A stretch of DNA of 64,000 nucleotides from Pseudolactococcus reticulitermitis. GTDB taxonomy: Bacteria > Bacillota > Bacilli > Lactobacillales > Streptococcaceae. Each line of letters starts with the position of its first letter. Within the stretch, counting starts at the first letter, position 1. A program made the translations under genes and the position numbers. Shown in pieces: positions 27,638 through 36,107 of this stretch. Under the pieces are notes generated by a model. That model saw only the letters and a program-made list of their open reading frames with translations. It searched no databases and had not been told where the DNA came from. Where the stretch lies: NCBI RefSeq assembly GCF_002260845.1, contig NZ_BEDT01000004.1, positions 165,284 through 229,283 on the forward strand. The letters are read 5' to 3'.

Positions 27638-27653
27638 AGACAGGCTGTTTTTT
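27621..27653 (+). terminator. dat terminator
   Basis: AAACAGC (inside the last codons) pairs with GCTGTTT, followed by T's; 16-base loop. Confidence 0.65.
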
Positions 27654-27655
27654 GA

Positions 27656-27694
27656 TTGACATTTTTAGCTAGGATGATATACTTAACTGGTAAA
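27656..27694 (+). promoter_or_regulatory. adc promoter with zinc-repressor operator
   Basis: TTGACA (27656-27661), 16 bases, TATACT (27678-27683). TTAACTGGTAAA (27683-27694) sits from the -10 end across the start point and matches 11 of 12 positions of the AdcR/ZitR box TTAACYRGTTAA. Autorepression by zinc-bound AdcR is expected. Confidence 0.8.
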
Positions 27695-27708
27695 GGAAAT
27701 CACAAGAT

Positions 27709-28158
27709 ATGAAAAAAAAGACACAAGAGGTCAGCCAACAAATTGATGTGTTATTGACTAAAATCATGCAACTGGCTGAAAACAAACAAGAAGTTTTGCT
27801 AGGCAAGTGTGCATCAGATGCGGGCTTGACCAACACGCAAGAGCATATTTTGATGTTGCTCTTGCATGAGAAATTAACCAATGCAAAACTGGCTGAGAAA
27901 CTCAAAATTTCCCCAGCCGCTGTGACCAAGGCGCTGAAAAAATTACAGCAATTGCATCTAACGCATTCGGAAAAATCAGCTTCTGATGAGCGGATTGTGC
28001 TTTGGCGTCTGTCCAAAACAGGTCGGCCGATTGCAGAAGAACATGCCCAGCATCATCAAGCCACGCTTGCAACCTATGCGCAAATCGCTGACGCATTTTC
28101 AGAAAATGAACAGCAAATCATCGCAAGATTTCTGGAAAAATTGGAAAAGGAGTTTTGA
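27709..28158 (+). CDS. adcR: Zinc-responsive MarR-family repressor
   Basis: 149 residues, winged helix of the AdcR/ZitR type. It represses zinc uptake when zinc is bound. HTH region [25 protein letters not shown] (about 62-86), wing [16 protein letters not shown], and His-rich zinc segment [10 protein letters not shown] (about 108-117). It is the first gene of adcR-adcC-adcB, with its operator directly upstream. The stop overlaps the ATG of adcC (TGATG). Lactococci call the system zitRSQP. Confidence 0.92.
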   Translation: MKKKTQEVSQQIDVLLTKIMQLAENKQEVLLGKCASDAGLTNTQEHILMLLLHEKLTNAKLAEKLKISPAAVTKALKKLQQLHLTHSEKSASDERIVLWRLSKTGRPIAEEHAQHHQATLATYAQIADAFSENEQQIIARFLEKLEKEF

Positions 28159-28892
28159 TGGATTACATCACAGTCAACAATTTGAGTTTCGTCTATGATG
28201 CTGAGCCTGTTCTGGAAAATGTTGCCTTTCGAATTAGCGCTGGCGAGTTTGTCACGCTGACAGGTGAAAATGGTGCAGCTAAGTCGACGCTCGTCAAAGC
28301 GACTTTAGGCATTATCAAGCCTAAAACAGGCGAAGTGACGATTGCCAAGCAAAACATAAAGGGCAAAAAGCTGAGAATTTCCTATCTGCCCCAGCAAATT
28401 GCTAGCTTTAATGCCGGTTTTCCAAGCACAGTCAAAGAATTCGTGACCAGCGGGCGCTTTCCGCGCAATGGTTGGTTCAAACGGATTACCCAGCACGATT
28501 TGGCACATGTTGAAAAATCACTCCGCGCTGTTGGTATGTGGGAACAGAGCGATCAGCGGATGGGCGCCTTGTCTGGCGGGCAAAAACAACGTGTTGCCAT
28601 CGCCAGAATGTTTGCCAGTGACCCAGATTTATTTATTTTGGATGAACCGACGACAGGAATGGATGATGTCAGCCGTTCAGAATTTTATCGACTGATGAGC
28701 CACGCTGCGCATAAACACGGCAAGGCTGTGCTCATGATTACGCATGATGCTGAAGATGTCAAGGCGTTTTCAGATCGCAATATTCATCTGGCGCGCAAGC
28801 AAAATACCCACTGGCGTTGCTTTAGTGTGCATGACAATACTGCTGAACAAGATAGCGAAACCCTGAAAAATCAGGAGGTGCGTGGTGCTTAG
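28158..28892 (+). CDS. adcC: Zinc ABC transporter ATPase
   Basis: ATPase of the high-affinity zinc importer. 244 residues: Walker [10 protein letters not shown] (about 38-46; the second A is usual in AdcC), signature [13 protein letters not shown], Walker [15 protein letters not shown]-loop [11 protein letters not shown] 28158 is used, since AAAAGGAG precedes it. It overlaps both neighbours, so the three genes are tightly coupled. Confidence 0.92.
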   Translation: MDYITVNNLSFVYDAEPVLENVAFRISAGEFVTLTGENGAAKSTLVKATLGIIKPKTGEVTIAKQNIKGKKLRISYLPQQIASFNAGFPSTVKEFVTSGRFPRNGWFKRITQHDLAHVEKSLRAVGMWEQSDQRMGALSGGQKQRVAIARMFASDPDLFILDEPTTGMDDVSRSEFYRLMSHAAHKHGKAVLMITHDAEDVKAFSDRNIHLARKQNTHWRCFSVHDNTAEQDSETLKNQEVRGA

Positions 28893-29697
28893 TCTCTTTC
28901 AATATGAATTTATGCAACGTGCCTTTTTCGCCATCGTTGCCATGTCCTTATTTGCGCCGCTTTTAGGTGTTTTCCTCGTTCTCCGCCGTCAAAGTTTGAT
29001 GAGTGACACGCTCAGTCACGTTTCCTTGGCAGGTGTTGCTTTCGGTTTATTTATTGGCATTTCTCCCAACCTATCAACGATTATCGTCGTGATTTTAGCG
29101 GCAATTCTCCTCGAATATTTGCGGACACTCTACCGAAACTTCTTGGAAGTCGCCACGGCTATTTTGATGAGTCTAGGGCTATCTTTAGCTCTGATTTTTG
29201 CCAACACAGGACGTGGTAATGGCATCAACCTCGATCAGTATCTCTTTGGTTCGATTGTGACCGTTTCCCAAACGCAAGTCATCTTGCTTGCGATTTTGGC
29301 GGTTGTTGTGCTTGTCGTCTTTGTCCTCTTCATGCGTCCCATGTATGTAATGACCTTTGATGAAGACACGGCTTTTGTTGACGGTCTGCCCGTTCGGCTC
29401 ATGTCAACCGTGTTCAATGTCGTCACAGGGATTGCCATTGCCCTGATGATTCCCGTCGCTGGTGCTCTCCTCGTGTCAGCGATTATGGTCATGCCAGCAT
29501 CCATTGCCATGCGGGTCGGCCTGACTTTCAAGCGTGTTCTGGTGCTTGCCGTCATCATCGGTTTTATCGGCATGCTCGCGGGGCTGGTCATTTCCTTTGA
29601 AACCGGCGCACCAGCCAGCGCCACCATCACCCTTGTCTTCGTCGCTGTCTTTATCTTAACGCTAGCCATCGGCAAACTCAAAATACTGCTCAAATAA
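28882..29697 (+). CDS. adcB: Zinc ABC transporter permease
   Basis: ABC-3 family membrane permease, 271 residues with about eight helices ([46 protein letters not shown]). [12 protein letters not shown] is the ABC-3 signature. GTG 28882 or 28885 starts; AGGAGG 28873-28878 suits 28885. No solute-binding protein gene (adcA/zitS) follows, so it must be elsewhere. Confidence 0.92.
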   Translation: MVLSLFQYEFMQRAFFAIVAMSLFAPLLGVFLVLRRQSLMSDTLSHVSLAGVAFGLFIGISPNLSTIIVVILAAILLEYLRTLYRNFLEVATAILMSLGLSLALIFANTGRGNGINLDQYLFGSIVTVSQTQVILLAILAVVVLVVFVLFMRPMYVMTFDEDTAFVDGLPVRLMSTVFNVVTGIAIALMIPVAGALLVSAIMVMPASIAMRVGLTFKRVLVLAVIIGFIGMLAGLVISFETGAPASATITLVFVAVFILTLAIGKLKILLK

Positions 29698-29730
29698 AAA
29701 TCGCGACAGCTTTAGTCTGTTGCGATTTTT
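29696..29730. terminator. Bidirectional terminator between adcB and the RluD-family gene
   Basis: AAAAATCGC(G)ACAG and CTGT(T)GCGATTTTT, 7-base loop. The right arm lies in the last codons of the minus-strand gene. Confidence 0.8.
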
Positions 29731-30593
29731 CTCATCAGGCGCTCAAAGGACTTAGAGACAGCCGTGATGCGGATATTTTCTTTGGTAAATGGGTGTCTGA
29801 GTTCGAGATGTTTCGCGTGTAACATCAGACGGGAGGCTTTGCGACCTCTGTAAACGGGATCGCCAAGAATGGCATGGTCTAGACTGCTGAGATGAACGCG
29901 AATTTGGTGCGTCCGCCCCGTTTCAAGCTGACATTGCACCAAAGTTTCAGTTGCGAAATGTTTCAAGACCTGGATATGCGTGACTGCCCGCTGCCCACCT
30001 CGTGACACCACCACTCGCCGTTTTTTATCGTGGCGATCCGTTCCAATAGCTCGATTAATCGTCAAATTATTTTGGGCAAACTGTCCAGCGCACAAAGCCT
30101 GATAGGTGCGATGGATTTTTCTATCGCGCAACATCTGGTCTAAAATCGGCAGGACAAAAGGATTTTTAGCAAACAAAACAGCACCAGAAGTCTCGAAATC
30201 TAAACGATGCACGACATAAACTGGCGCACCGCACGCTGCTGCAATATGATTTTGCAAGGCGATTTCAGTTTTGTCATTGCCGTGTGTTTTCATATTTTCA
30301 GGTTTATTGACAATCACGAGATGCTCATCTTCGTATAAAATCAAGGACTTGCCAAGTTGTTCATCACCGAAAGTCAATGGTTTAACGGCGAAATCTTCAC
30401 TGTCAAATAAGACCGTGATTTGATCATCAGCATGAACCACATCAGAAAATCTGGCGACATTACCATTTCGCAAAATGTGTCGTTTGCTTCTTAAAAAATG
30501 GCGTTGCTTTTTGGGCACCAGCCACTCAGTCGTTAAAAGTTCCTCTACCGACATCTCCTCTAGGTCGGCAGGCAAGTTTATCGTGAATTTCAT
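29712..30593 (-). CDS. RluD/RluA-family pseudouridine synthase
   Basis: 293 residues. Isomerises uridine to pseudouridine in rRNA or tRNA. The catalytic aspartate is in HRLDFETSG (about residue 145), with LETGRTHQIRVHL and GDPVYRG downstream. An N-terminal S4-like RNA-binding segment is weakly visible (RHFLRSKRHILRNGNVARFSDVVHADDQITV). Target site unknown; several paralogues usually exist. The start ATG follows six bases after a TATAAT on the minus strand, with no Shine-Dalgarno. Confidence 0.88.
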   Translation of the reverse strand: MKFTINLPADLEEMSVEELLTTEWLVPKKQRHFLRSKRHILRNGNVARFSDVVHADDQITVLFDSEDFAVKPLTFGDEQLGKSLILYEDEHLVIVNKPENMKTHGNDKTEIALQNHIAAACGAPVYVVHRLDFETSGAVLFAKNPFVLPILDQMLRDRKIHRTYQALCAGQFAQNNLTINRAIGTDRHDKKRRVVVSRGGQRAVTHIQVLKHFATETLVQCQLETGRTHQIRVHLSSLDHAILGDPVYRGRKASRLMLHAKHLELRHPFTKENIRITAVSKSFERLMRKIATD

Positions 30594-30608
30594 GTAGCTA
30601 TTATATCA
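30594..30608 (-). promoter_or_regulatory. Promoter giving a leaderless mRNA for the RluD-family gene
   Basis: Minus strand: TGA + TATAAT (30605-30600), six bases (AGCTAC), then ATG at 30593. Confidence 0.65.
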
Positions 30609-30712
30609 AAAAGTGCACCTCTATTTTGAAATTTACCCTAAATTTTTTAAATAATATAAACGAGCAATATGGGGCACGACTAGCGCCTTAGTTTAAGATT
30701 AGCAACTAAATA

Positions 30713-30727
30713 TGGTAAAATAAGACT
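30713..30727 (+). promoter_or_regulatory. Promoter giving a leaderless pbp2A mRNA
   Basis: TGG + TAAAAT (30716-30721), six bases (AAGACT), then ATG 30728. No Shine-Dalgarno. Confidence 0.62.
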
Positions 30728-32875
30728 ATGACAGAAAATGACCTCAAAAAATCGAGTTTAAGTCGATCGCGAAAAAATGTTGATCCAGAATTAGACAGAA
30801 AAGCCAATGCAAAAAAACGGCAATGGGTTCCTGCGCCAATCAAGCGTTTTTGGAAACGATATAACCTGACTAAAATCATGATTGCCGTGGTGCTTTTCTT
30901 GGTGCTGGCGATTGCGAGCTATCTCCTTTTTCTAGCCAAAACAGCCGATGTTGAAACCCTCAAACAATCCATGGAAGCACGGACAGAAATCATTGATAAA
31001 AATGGGCAGTCTGCAGGCGCTATGTATGGTCAAAAAGGCACAACAGTCAAGTTTGACGAGATTTCAGATCATCTCAAAAATGCCGTGATTGCGACGGAAG
31101 ATCGGACCTTTTACGATAATAATGGGATTAATTTTAAGCGGACACTGTTAGCAGTTGTAACTCTAGGGAAATTCGGCGGTGGCTCGACCATCACCCAGCA
31201 GTTGGCTAAAAATGCTTACTTAACGCAGAAACAAACCGTCGATCGGAAGGCCAAGGAATTGTTCCTAGCCCTTGAAATTAATAAAAAGTACGATAAAAAA
31301 GACATTTTAACCATGTACCTGAATAATTCTTATTTCGGCAATGGGATTTGGGGCATTCAAGATGCCAGCATGAAATATTATGGTAAGTCGGCAAAGGATT
31401 TGTCTGTAGAGGAAGCCGCAACACTTGCGGGCATCCTCAAGTGGCCAGAAGTCTATAACCCGCTCTATAAGGAAGGCAAGTTTGCCAAGGATCGTAGAGA
31501 TACGGTGCTGCAAAACATGGTCAATGCAGGCTATATCAAGCAGGCAGATGCGACTGCTAACATGCAAATCGGCATTACTAGCAATCTGGCGGATGCCTAT
31601 GTCGGGAAAGATGATGATTACAACTATCCGAGCTATTTTGACGCAGTCATTCAGGAGGCGATTAATGTTTACGGTCTAACTGAGCATGACATCTTAAATA
31701 ATGGCTATAAAATCTACACCGGTCTGGATCAAAATATGCAGACGGGGATGCAGACGACTTATGCCAATACTTATCAATTTCCAGTCGCCGCGGATGGTGT
31801 CAGCGCACAGTCGGCATCAGTTGCCATTAACCCCAGTACAGGAGAAGTCGAAGCGCTGATTGGTCGCGTGCCAACAACTGAAAATGACAGTTTCCGTGGC
31901 TTTAACTTTGCGACCCAAGCTGGTCGAAGTCCGGGTTCGACGATTAAACCTTTGATTGTCTACACCCCAGCGATTGAAGCGGGCTGGTCGATTAATAAAA
32001 CCGTGCAAGATGAGCCGATGGACTATGATGGTTGGAAACCGTTAAACGCTGACCAGCAGTGGCACGGCAGTATGCCGATGTATCAGGCGCTTGCCAATTC
32101 CTACAATATCCCAGCGATTAATACCTTTAAAGCCATCGGCATCAAAACTGGTATCGCAAAAGGTAAAGCATTCGGTCTTAATTTGACGGATAAAAATGAT
32201 AGCTTGACGACAGCGCTTGGGGCAGGTGTCGAGACAAATCCATGGCAGATGGCGCAAGCCTATGCGACCTTTGCAAATGATGGGATTATGAATGAAGCCC
32301 ATCTCATCAAGAAAATCGTGAGTGCGTCAGGCACGACCATTGCGACCGCAAAAGTGAAAGCAACGCGCGTGATTGACAGCAAGACAGCGCAAAAAATGAC
32401 GTCGATGATGCTAGGCACCTATACCAATGGAACAGGAGTTTATGCAGCGCCTTATGGCTATACACTAGCAGGAAAAACGGGAACGAATGAAGACATTGAC
32501 CAATGGGTCATCGGTTATACCCCTGATATTGTGATGTCGCTCTGGTTAGGTTATGAAAACCCTGAAAGTAACTTGCACAGATTAGACGGGACATCCGCTG
32601 GCACGGCATCGGAAATTTTCAGAACGATGGCAAGTACCATTTTACCTTACACCAATAACACCCAGTTCAAAGCAGAAAATGCGTATAGCTTAGCAGGACT
32701 AGACCCTGTCACAACAGCAACGGAGGATCCAGCTACGACTGATGTTGTCGAAGATGCTAAAAAGAAAGCCAAAGATGTGACGGAAAAAGCCAAATCTTTC
32801 ACAGACAAAGCAGGTAAAAAGGCTAAAGAAGTTGGCGGCAATATCTGGGATCGTGTCAAGTCGTGGTTTGACTAA
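30728..32875 (+). CDS. pbp2A: Class A penicillin-binding protein 2a
   Basis: Bifunctional peptidoglycan synthase, 715 residues. Short cytoplasmic basic segment, one membrane helix (IMIAVVLFLVLAIASYLLFL, about 52-71), a glycosyltransferase family 51 domain with ATEDRTFYDNNGI (catalytic Glu about 123) and GGSTITQQLAKN, then a transpeptidase with SPGSTIKP (Ser about 404), SYN and AGKTGTNED (about 582). The C terminus has a Lys-rich KxK repeat region ending KSWFD, predicted helical. It precedes rpmG-secE as in streptococci. Beta-lactam target. Confidence 0.93.
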   Translation: MTENDLKKSSLSRSRKNVDPELDRKANAKKRQWVPAPIKRFWKRYNLTKIMIAVVLFLVLAIASYLLFLAKTADVETLKQSMEARTEIIDKNGQSAGAMYGQKGTTVKFDEISDHLKNAVIATEDRTFYDNNGINFKRTLLAVVTLGKFGGGSTITQQLAKNAYLTQKQTVDRKAKELFLALEINKKYDKKDILTMYLNNSYFGNGIWGIQDASMKYYGKSAKDLSVEEAATLAGILKWPEVYNPLYKEGKFAKDRRDTVLQNMVNAGYIKQADATANMQIGITSNLADAYVGKDDDYNYPSYFDAVIQEAINVYGLTEHDILNNGYKIYTGLDQNMQTGMQTTYANTYQFPVAADGVSAQSASVAINPSTGEVEALIGRVPTTENDSFRGFNFATQAGRSPGSTIKPLIVYTPAIEAGWSINKTVQDEPMDYDGWKPLNADQQWHGSMPMYQALANSYNIPAINTFKAIGIKTGIAKGKAFGLNLTDKNDSLTTALGAGVETNPWQMAQAYATFANDGIMNEAHLIKKIVSASGTTIATAKVKATRVIDSKTAQKMTSMMLGTYTNGTGVYAAPYGYTLAGKTGTNEDIDQWVIGYTPDIVMSLWLGYENPESNLHRLDGTSAGTASEIFRTMASTILPYTNNTQFKAENAYSLAGLDPVTTATEDPATTDVVEDAKKKAKDVTEKAKSFTDKAGKKAKEVGGNIWDRVKSWFD

Positions 32876-32916
32876 TGTTCTATATTTTGGTAGAATAATA
32901 AACTGGAGATAAATAG

Positions 32917-33066
32917 ATGATTAAAAAAGCAAGTCTAGCTTGTACGGTCTGTGGATCGCGCAACTATTCGATAACTGTCAGCTCAAACGGACGCGATAAA
33001 CGTCTTGAAGTCAACAAATTCTGCAAAACATGTGGAAAATATACCCTGCATAAGGAGACCAGATAA
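32917..33066 (+). CDS. rpmG: 50S ribosomal protein L33, zinc type
   Basis: 49 residues. Two CxxC pairs (CTVCGS and CKTCGK) make this the zinc-binding form. CTGGAG upstream. TAA overlaps the secE ATG by one base. In Streptococcaceae this paralogue lies between a PBP gene and secE. Confidence 0.9.
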   Translation: MIKKASLACTVCGSRNYSITVSSNGRDKRLEVNKFCKTCGKYTLHKETR

Positions 33067-33260
33067 TGTTTAAATTTATCAATTCAATTGTGACTGAAAT
33101 GCGCTTGGTCACATGGCCAACACGCAAAGAAGCAGTCAAAGACTTTGGTATGGTCATTCAGTACTCAGTATTTTTCATGGTCTTCATCATGATTTTTGAC
33201 TGGTTAATTAAGAGCGGCGTCACACATGCTGTTAAATTATTGGTACCAATGATCAAATAA
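33066..33260 (+). CDS. secE: Preprotein translocase subunit SecE
   Basis: Essential SecYEG subunit, 64 residues: amphipathic segment FINSIVTEMRLVTWPTRKEAVKDF and one membrane helix (YSVFFMVFIMIFDWLIKSGV). NusG normally follows directly; here its gene lies 4 kb away because of an inserted element that starts at the base after the secE stop. Confidence 0.92.
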   Translation: MFKFINSIVTEMRLVTWPTRKEAVKDFGMVIQYSVFFMVFIMIFDWLIKSGVTHAVKLLVPMIK

Positions 33261-33271
33261 TGTGGTATAAT
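33261..33271 (+). repeat. Left 11-bp core repeat (attL candidate)
   Basis: TGTGGTATAAT directly after the secE stop, identical to 37198-37208. It is an extended -10 promoter sequence, and the terminator at 33312 would stop any transcript after some 50 bases. Confidence 0.65.
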
Positions 33272-33311
33272 TTAAAGGATTTTACTAAATAGCTTTAAAA
33301 TAAAGGGTTAT

Positions 33312-33335
33312 AGCCTTTTATTTTTGGCTTTTTTT
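33312..33335 (+). terminator. Terminator downstream of secE/attL
   Basis: AGCC (33312-33315) and GGCT (33326-33329) with a T-rich loop and a seven-T tail. Weak stem but good tail. Confidence 0.45.
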
Positions 33336-33364
33336 GAATTTGTCAACCTTTTTATCAACTTAAT

Positions 33365-34534
33365 TTATAAATTAGATATCGCTTGTTCAAAAACCCCAGC
33401 CACTTCATCTGCTTTTTCTTTGCTGAGATGACTATATATATCAATCGTCATAGATATTTGAGAATGACCAAGGCGATTAGATATTTCTTTATAGCCAACG
33501 CCTGCATTTAAAAGGATACTGGCGTGAGTGTGGCGAAAACCGTGAAATGTTATCGGAGATAACCCCGCTTTCAAAAAATCACGTTCAAGCCTGTAAATAA
33601 GCATTGAATATTTAGCACGATCCCCAAAAGAATCTGTAAAGACAATATCACTTTTTACGCCATTGCTTTTAAACACTAAATTTTGACGTTGTTTATAAAC
33701 TCTAAGGGCTAGAGAAGTTTTTTTGTCGAAAGTGACATTTCTAACACTTGATGAAGTTTTCGGAGTACTTTGAACTGAATCCAGATACAAAGTTTTATCA
33801 ACCTGAACCGATTCTTTTTCCAAATCAATATCAGACCAATTCAAAGCCAAAGCCTCGCCAATCCGTAAGCCTGTAGCGAGCAAAAATTGATAAAGAGTGA
33901 GGTCAATTATATTTTTGTCAGTTACTGCCAAACCATCTAAGTAATTTCGCCAAACTTTCAAATCTGAATTAGTTAAGTATTTCAGTTTTTTATTTTCGCT
34001 TTTCCTTATCTTTGGCAAGATAACATCACTAGCCGGATTTTTCGAAACTGCCCCAACGCTAACGCCATACTTAAAAATTGATTTAATGATGCGGTATATG
34101 GTCGGATAAGACTTTGTGGCACCATCTTCATGACCATGTGTCTTGTTTGCATTCTTTGCCCACTTATTCACGGCGTTTTGTATTGTTCTGGGGCTAATCT
34201 TTTCAAGTTTATAACTTCCTATTTCTGGTACAATGTAGTTATAAATAAAATTTTGATAACTACTTTTAGTTGATTTCTTAACGGTTAGTTTGTGATTATC
34301 CCACCAAGAAGTCAACAAGTCGTTGAAAGTTTTATACTCGGTATTTTCTAGTCGAGTGCAGCCATTAAGGTTAAAGTCAGTGATAGCTTGCTGGGCTTTG
34401 GTCTTGATGGCTTTCTTTGTTTTCGCAGTCACGTTGGTCTGCACTTTTTTGCCGGTTAAAACGTCAACACCGAGGTAAACACTCGCGCGATAGACAGTCG
34501 AACCGTCTTTTTTGGTAATTTCTTTTATATTCAT
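33365..34534 (-). CDS. int: Phage tyrosine integrase
   Basis: Site-specific recombinase, 389 residues. N-terminal arm-binding region (NIKEITKKDGSTVYRASVYLG), SAM-like core-binding domain, and catalytic domain with Arg in TGLRIGEALALNW, HGFRHTHASIL (HxxR), the second His in LGHSQISMTIDIYSHL and the nucleophile Tyr in IYSHL. All catalytic residues are present, so it may be active. ATG 34534 is chosen over the longer frame to 34567, since AAAGG precedes it. Its 3' end faces attL, the usual arrangement in lactococcal and streptococcal temperate phages. Confidence 0.92.
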   Translation of the reverse strand: MNIKEITKKDGSTVYRASVYLGVDVLTGKKVQTNVTAKTKKAIKTKAQQAITDFNLNGCTRLENTEYKTFNDLLTSWWDNHKLTVKKSTKSSYQNFIYNYIVPEIGSYKLEKISPRTIQNAVNKWAKNANKTHGHEDGATKSYPTIYRIIKSIFKYGVSVGAVSKNPASDVILPKIRKSENKKLKYLTNSDLKVWRNYLDGLAVTDKNIIDLTLYQFLLATGLRIGEALALNWSDIDLEKESVQVDKTLYLDSVQSTPKTSSSVRNVTFDKKTSLALRVYKQRQNLVFKSNGVKSDIVFTDSFGDRAKYSMLIYRLERDFLKAGLSPITFHGFRHTHASILLNAGVGYKEISNRLGHSQISMTIDIYSHLSKEKADEVAGVFEQAISNL

Positions 34535-34598
34535 TTTTTCAAACCTTTCATCCGCCGGGCAAGGCATGGAGCAAAGTTTTTAAAATGAAGTTAGTTGT

Positions 34599-34646
34599 AA
34601 AGCGTTACGCATAGCCTTAATTTGGCCATGTGTAACGCTTTTTTTA
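34599..34646 (+). terminator. Hairpin with T run between integrase and membrane protein genes
   Basis: AAAGCGTTAC and GTAACGCTTT with a 23-base loop and T tail on the plus strand. The orientation is opposite to the flanking genes, so it may protect them from antisense transcription. Confidence 0.5.
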
Positions 34647-35249
34647 TTTTAATTTAAAGATGATGTCAATTCTTGGTTTGTTAAGGTAGGTAATTTTAAC
34701 ACCTTTTAGATCATAGCCCTCAACCAGATATCCTGTTTTATGGATATCATTCCAACCATTTTGGATGTCTTGATCAGTCAAAGAGCCATCGACAGCTTTT
34801 AGTGAGTCTTTGAAAATCGGGAATAATTTTGTATCCTCATTCTCTTTTGAAGTTCCAATCGAGACGTGTAAATTTTCGCCTGAGTTTATCACTTCAAGAG
34901 TGATGTCGTCGATATTAACAAGCGCTTTTGTTTTGATATTTCCTTGTTTTATTTCAGATTCTGGGATTTTAATCCCATTTAAAGCATTATATTTTTCAAA
35001 AAAATTGTTCACTGTTTCATCAGTTTCAAAGTATTGATTTGTTTTGGCGACAGTTGATTCCTTGGCCATTTCGGTACTGGACTCAATTGGTACAGATTTT
35101 GATTCAGTCGTTTTAGATTTTTCGGTAGTATCTTTATTTTTCTCTTGGCTACCACCAACACCGCCGGCAACAACTATCACGATTATCAGCCAAAACCACC
35201 ACTTTTTATAAATTGGTTTTTGGGATTCATTCCCGCTAGTCGCTTTCAT
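34644..35249 (-). CDS. Membrane-anchored extracytoplasmic phage protein (superinfection-exclusion candidate)
   Basis: 201 residues. Short cytoplasmic start (GNESQKPIYKKWW), one membrane helix (FWLIIVIVVAGGVGG), a Ser/Thr/Lys/Glu-rich linker of about 45 residues, then a globular outer domain of about 125 residues with no cysteine. No enzyme motif. Position between integrase and repressor is where Streptococcus phage TP-J34 carries its Ltp superinfection-exclusion lipoprotein; this protein has an uncleaved anchor instead of a lipobox. The exclusion role is inferred from position and topology only. Confidence 0.6.
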   Translation of the reverse strand: MKATSGNESQKPIYKKWWFWLIIVIVVAGGVGGSQEKNKDTTEKSKTTESKSVPIESSTEMAKESTVAKTNQYFETDETVNNFFEKYNALNGIKIPESEIKQGNIKTKALVNIDDITLEVINSGENLHVSIGTSKENEDTKLFPIFKDSLKAVDGSLTDQDIQNGWNDIHKTGYLVEGYDLKGVKITYLNKPRIDIIFKLK

Positions 35250-35266
35250 TCAAAAACTCCTTTTGT

Positions 35267-35476
35267 TTAAACGCTTTCAAATACGAGTGTAGCTTGGAGA
35301 CGGTCGCCGCCCCCGAAACCTTTACTGCCACCATTAGCGGTGGTAATCGTGTGCAGGCGGAAGCCTTTGGCACATTGTGCGTTGATAACACCTTCAAGCT
35401 CGGACAGGTTCTTGGAACCTTTTCCGATAAATTTTTCTTTTAGAACGACTTCTAAAACAACATAATTTGGGATCAT
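35267..35476 (-). CDS. DUF4177-like small protein
   Basis: 69 residues: NYVVLEVVLKEKFIGKGSKNLSELEGVINAQCAKGFRLHTITTANGGSKGFGGGDRLQATLVFE. The YxVxE..., LExxIN..akGFrLh pattern and the Gly-rich turn match DUF4177 proteins, small alpha/beta proteins common in Firmicutes and phages, function unknown. It lies 40 bases downstream of the repressor, in the same transcript. Confidence 0.65.
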   Translation of the reverse strand: MIPNYVVLEVVLKEKFIGKGSKNLSELEGVINAQCAKGFRLHTITTANGGSKGFGGGDRLQATLVFESV

Positions 35477-35516
35477 AATTCAATTCCTTATCAGCTTTTA
35501 ACGTGGATCTGCACGA

Positions 35517-35936
35517 TTAATTTTCTTTAAGTTTAGTTTCTAGTTCCTGCAATCGTTGCAGGTCGTTGGCGTAATTGACAACTTTGATTCTACTATCATC
35601 ATTCAAAGTCCGGTAGATGTTATTGATTCGGTGGAACTCACGAGGCAAATCATCTATGGCAGATGTTAGGTAGCTGGGGGTTGTGAAATCTTTGTGTTCA
35701 TCAAACGCTTTTGAAGACTCCACGGCTATTTGGTCGTAGTTTTTAATATCTGTTAATCCGAGGATATACTCGGGTAGCACGTCGAAGTATTCGGCTAATT
35801 TTTTAACTTGATTTACTCTGGGTGCTGGTTTATCGTTTTCCCAACGTGATATTGTCGCTTCTGTAACGCCTATAAGTTCTGCTAAATCTTTCATAGTCAG
35901 ATTCTTTTCTTTGCGTAAAAATTTTATTTTATTCAT
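35517..35936 (-). CDS. Phage XRE-family repressor
   Basis: 139 residues. N-terminal HTH (MNKIKFLRKEKNLTMKDLAELIGVTEATISRWENDKPAPR, about 1-40) is a classic CI/XRE domain; the rest is helical and lacks the LexA-type autocleavage Ser-Lys dyad. It should bind the CTTACA/TGTAAG operators upstream. Divergent from the Cro-like gene. GAAAGGTGG serves as ribosome binding site and TGG + TATAAT (minus strand, 35974-35969) as promoter. Confidence 0.88.
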   Translation of the reverse strand: MNKIKFLRKEKNLTMKDLAELIGVTEATISRWENDKPAPRVNQVKKLAEYFDVLPEYILGLTDIKNYDQIAVESSKAFDEHKDFTTPSYLTSAIDDLPREFHRINNIYRTLNDDSRIKVVNYANDLQRLQELETKLKEN

Positions 35937-36107
35937 GATTTATACTGTCTCACCACCTTTCAACAACGATTATACCATAAAAAAAATACAAAAATGCAAT
36001 AAAAAACAAATAACTTACATTTTTTTCAAGTTTTCGCTTTACATTACGAATTTTGTAAGTTATAATGAATTTACTTACAAAACGTGTAAGTTTAGGAGGT
36101 GGATATT
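35937..36107. promoter_or_regulatory. Phage genetic switch: divergent promoters and repeated operators
   Basis: Rightward promoter TTTACA (36038-36043), 17 bases, TATAAT (36061-36066); leftward extended -10 at 35969-35974. Half-sites CTTACA/TGTAAG occur at about 36013, 36053, 36073 and 36085. TTTTGTAAGT and ACTTACAAAA are inverted around the rightward -10, and ACTTACA/TGTAAGT are inverted just before the ribosome binding site. Confidence 0.75.
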
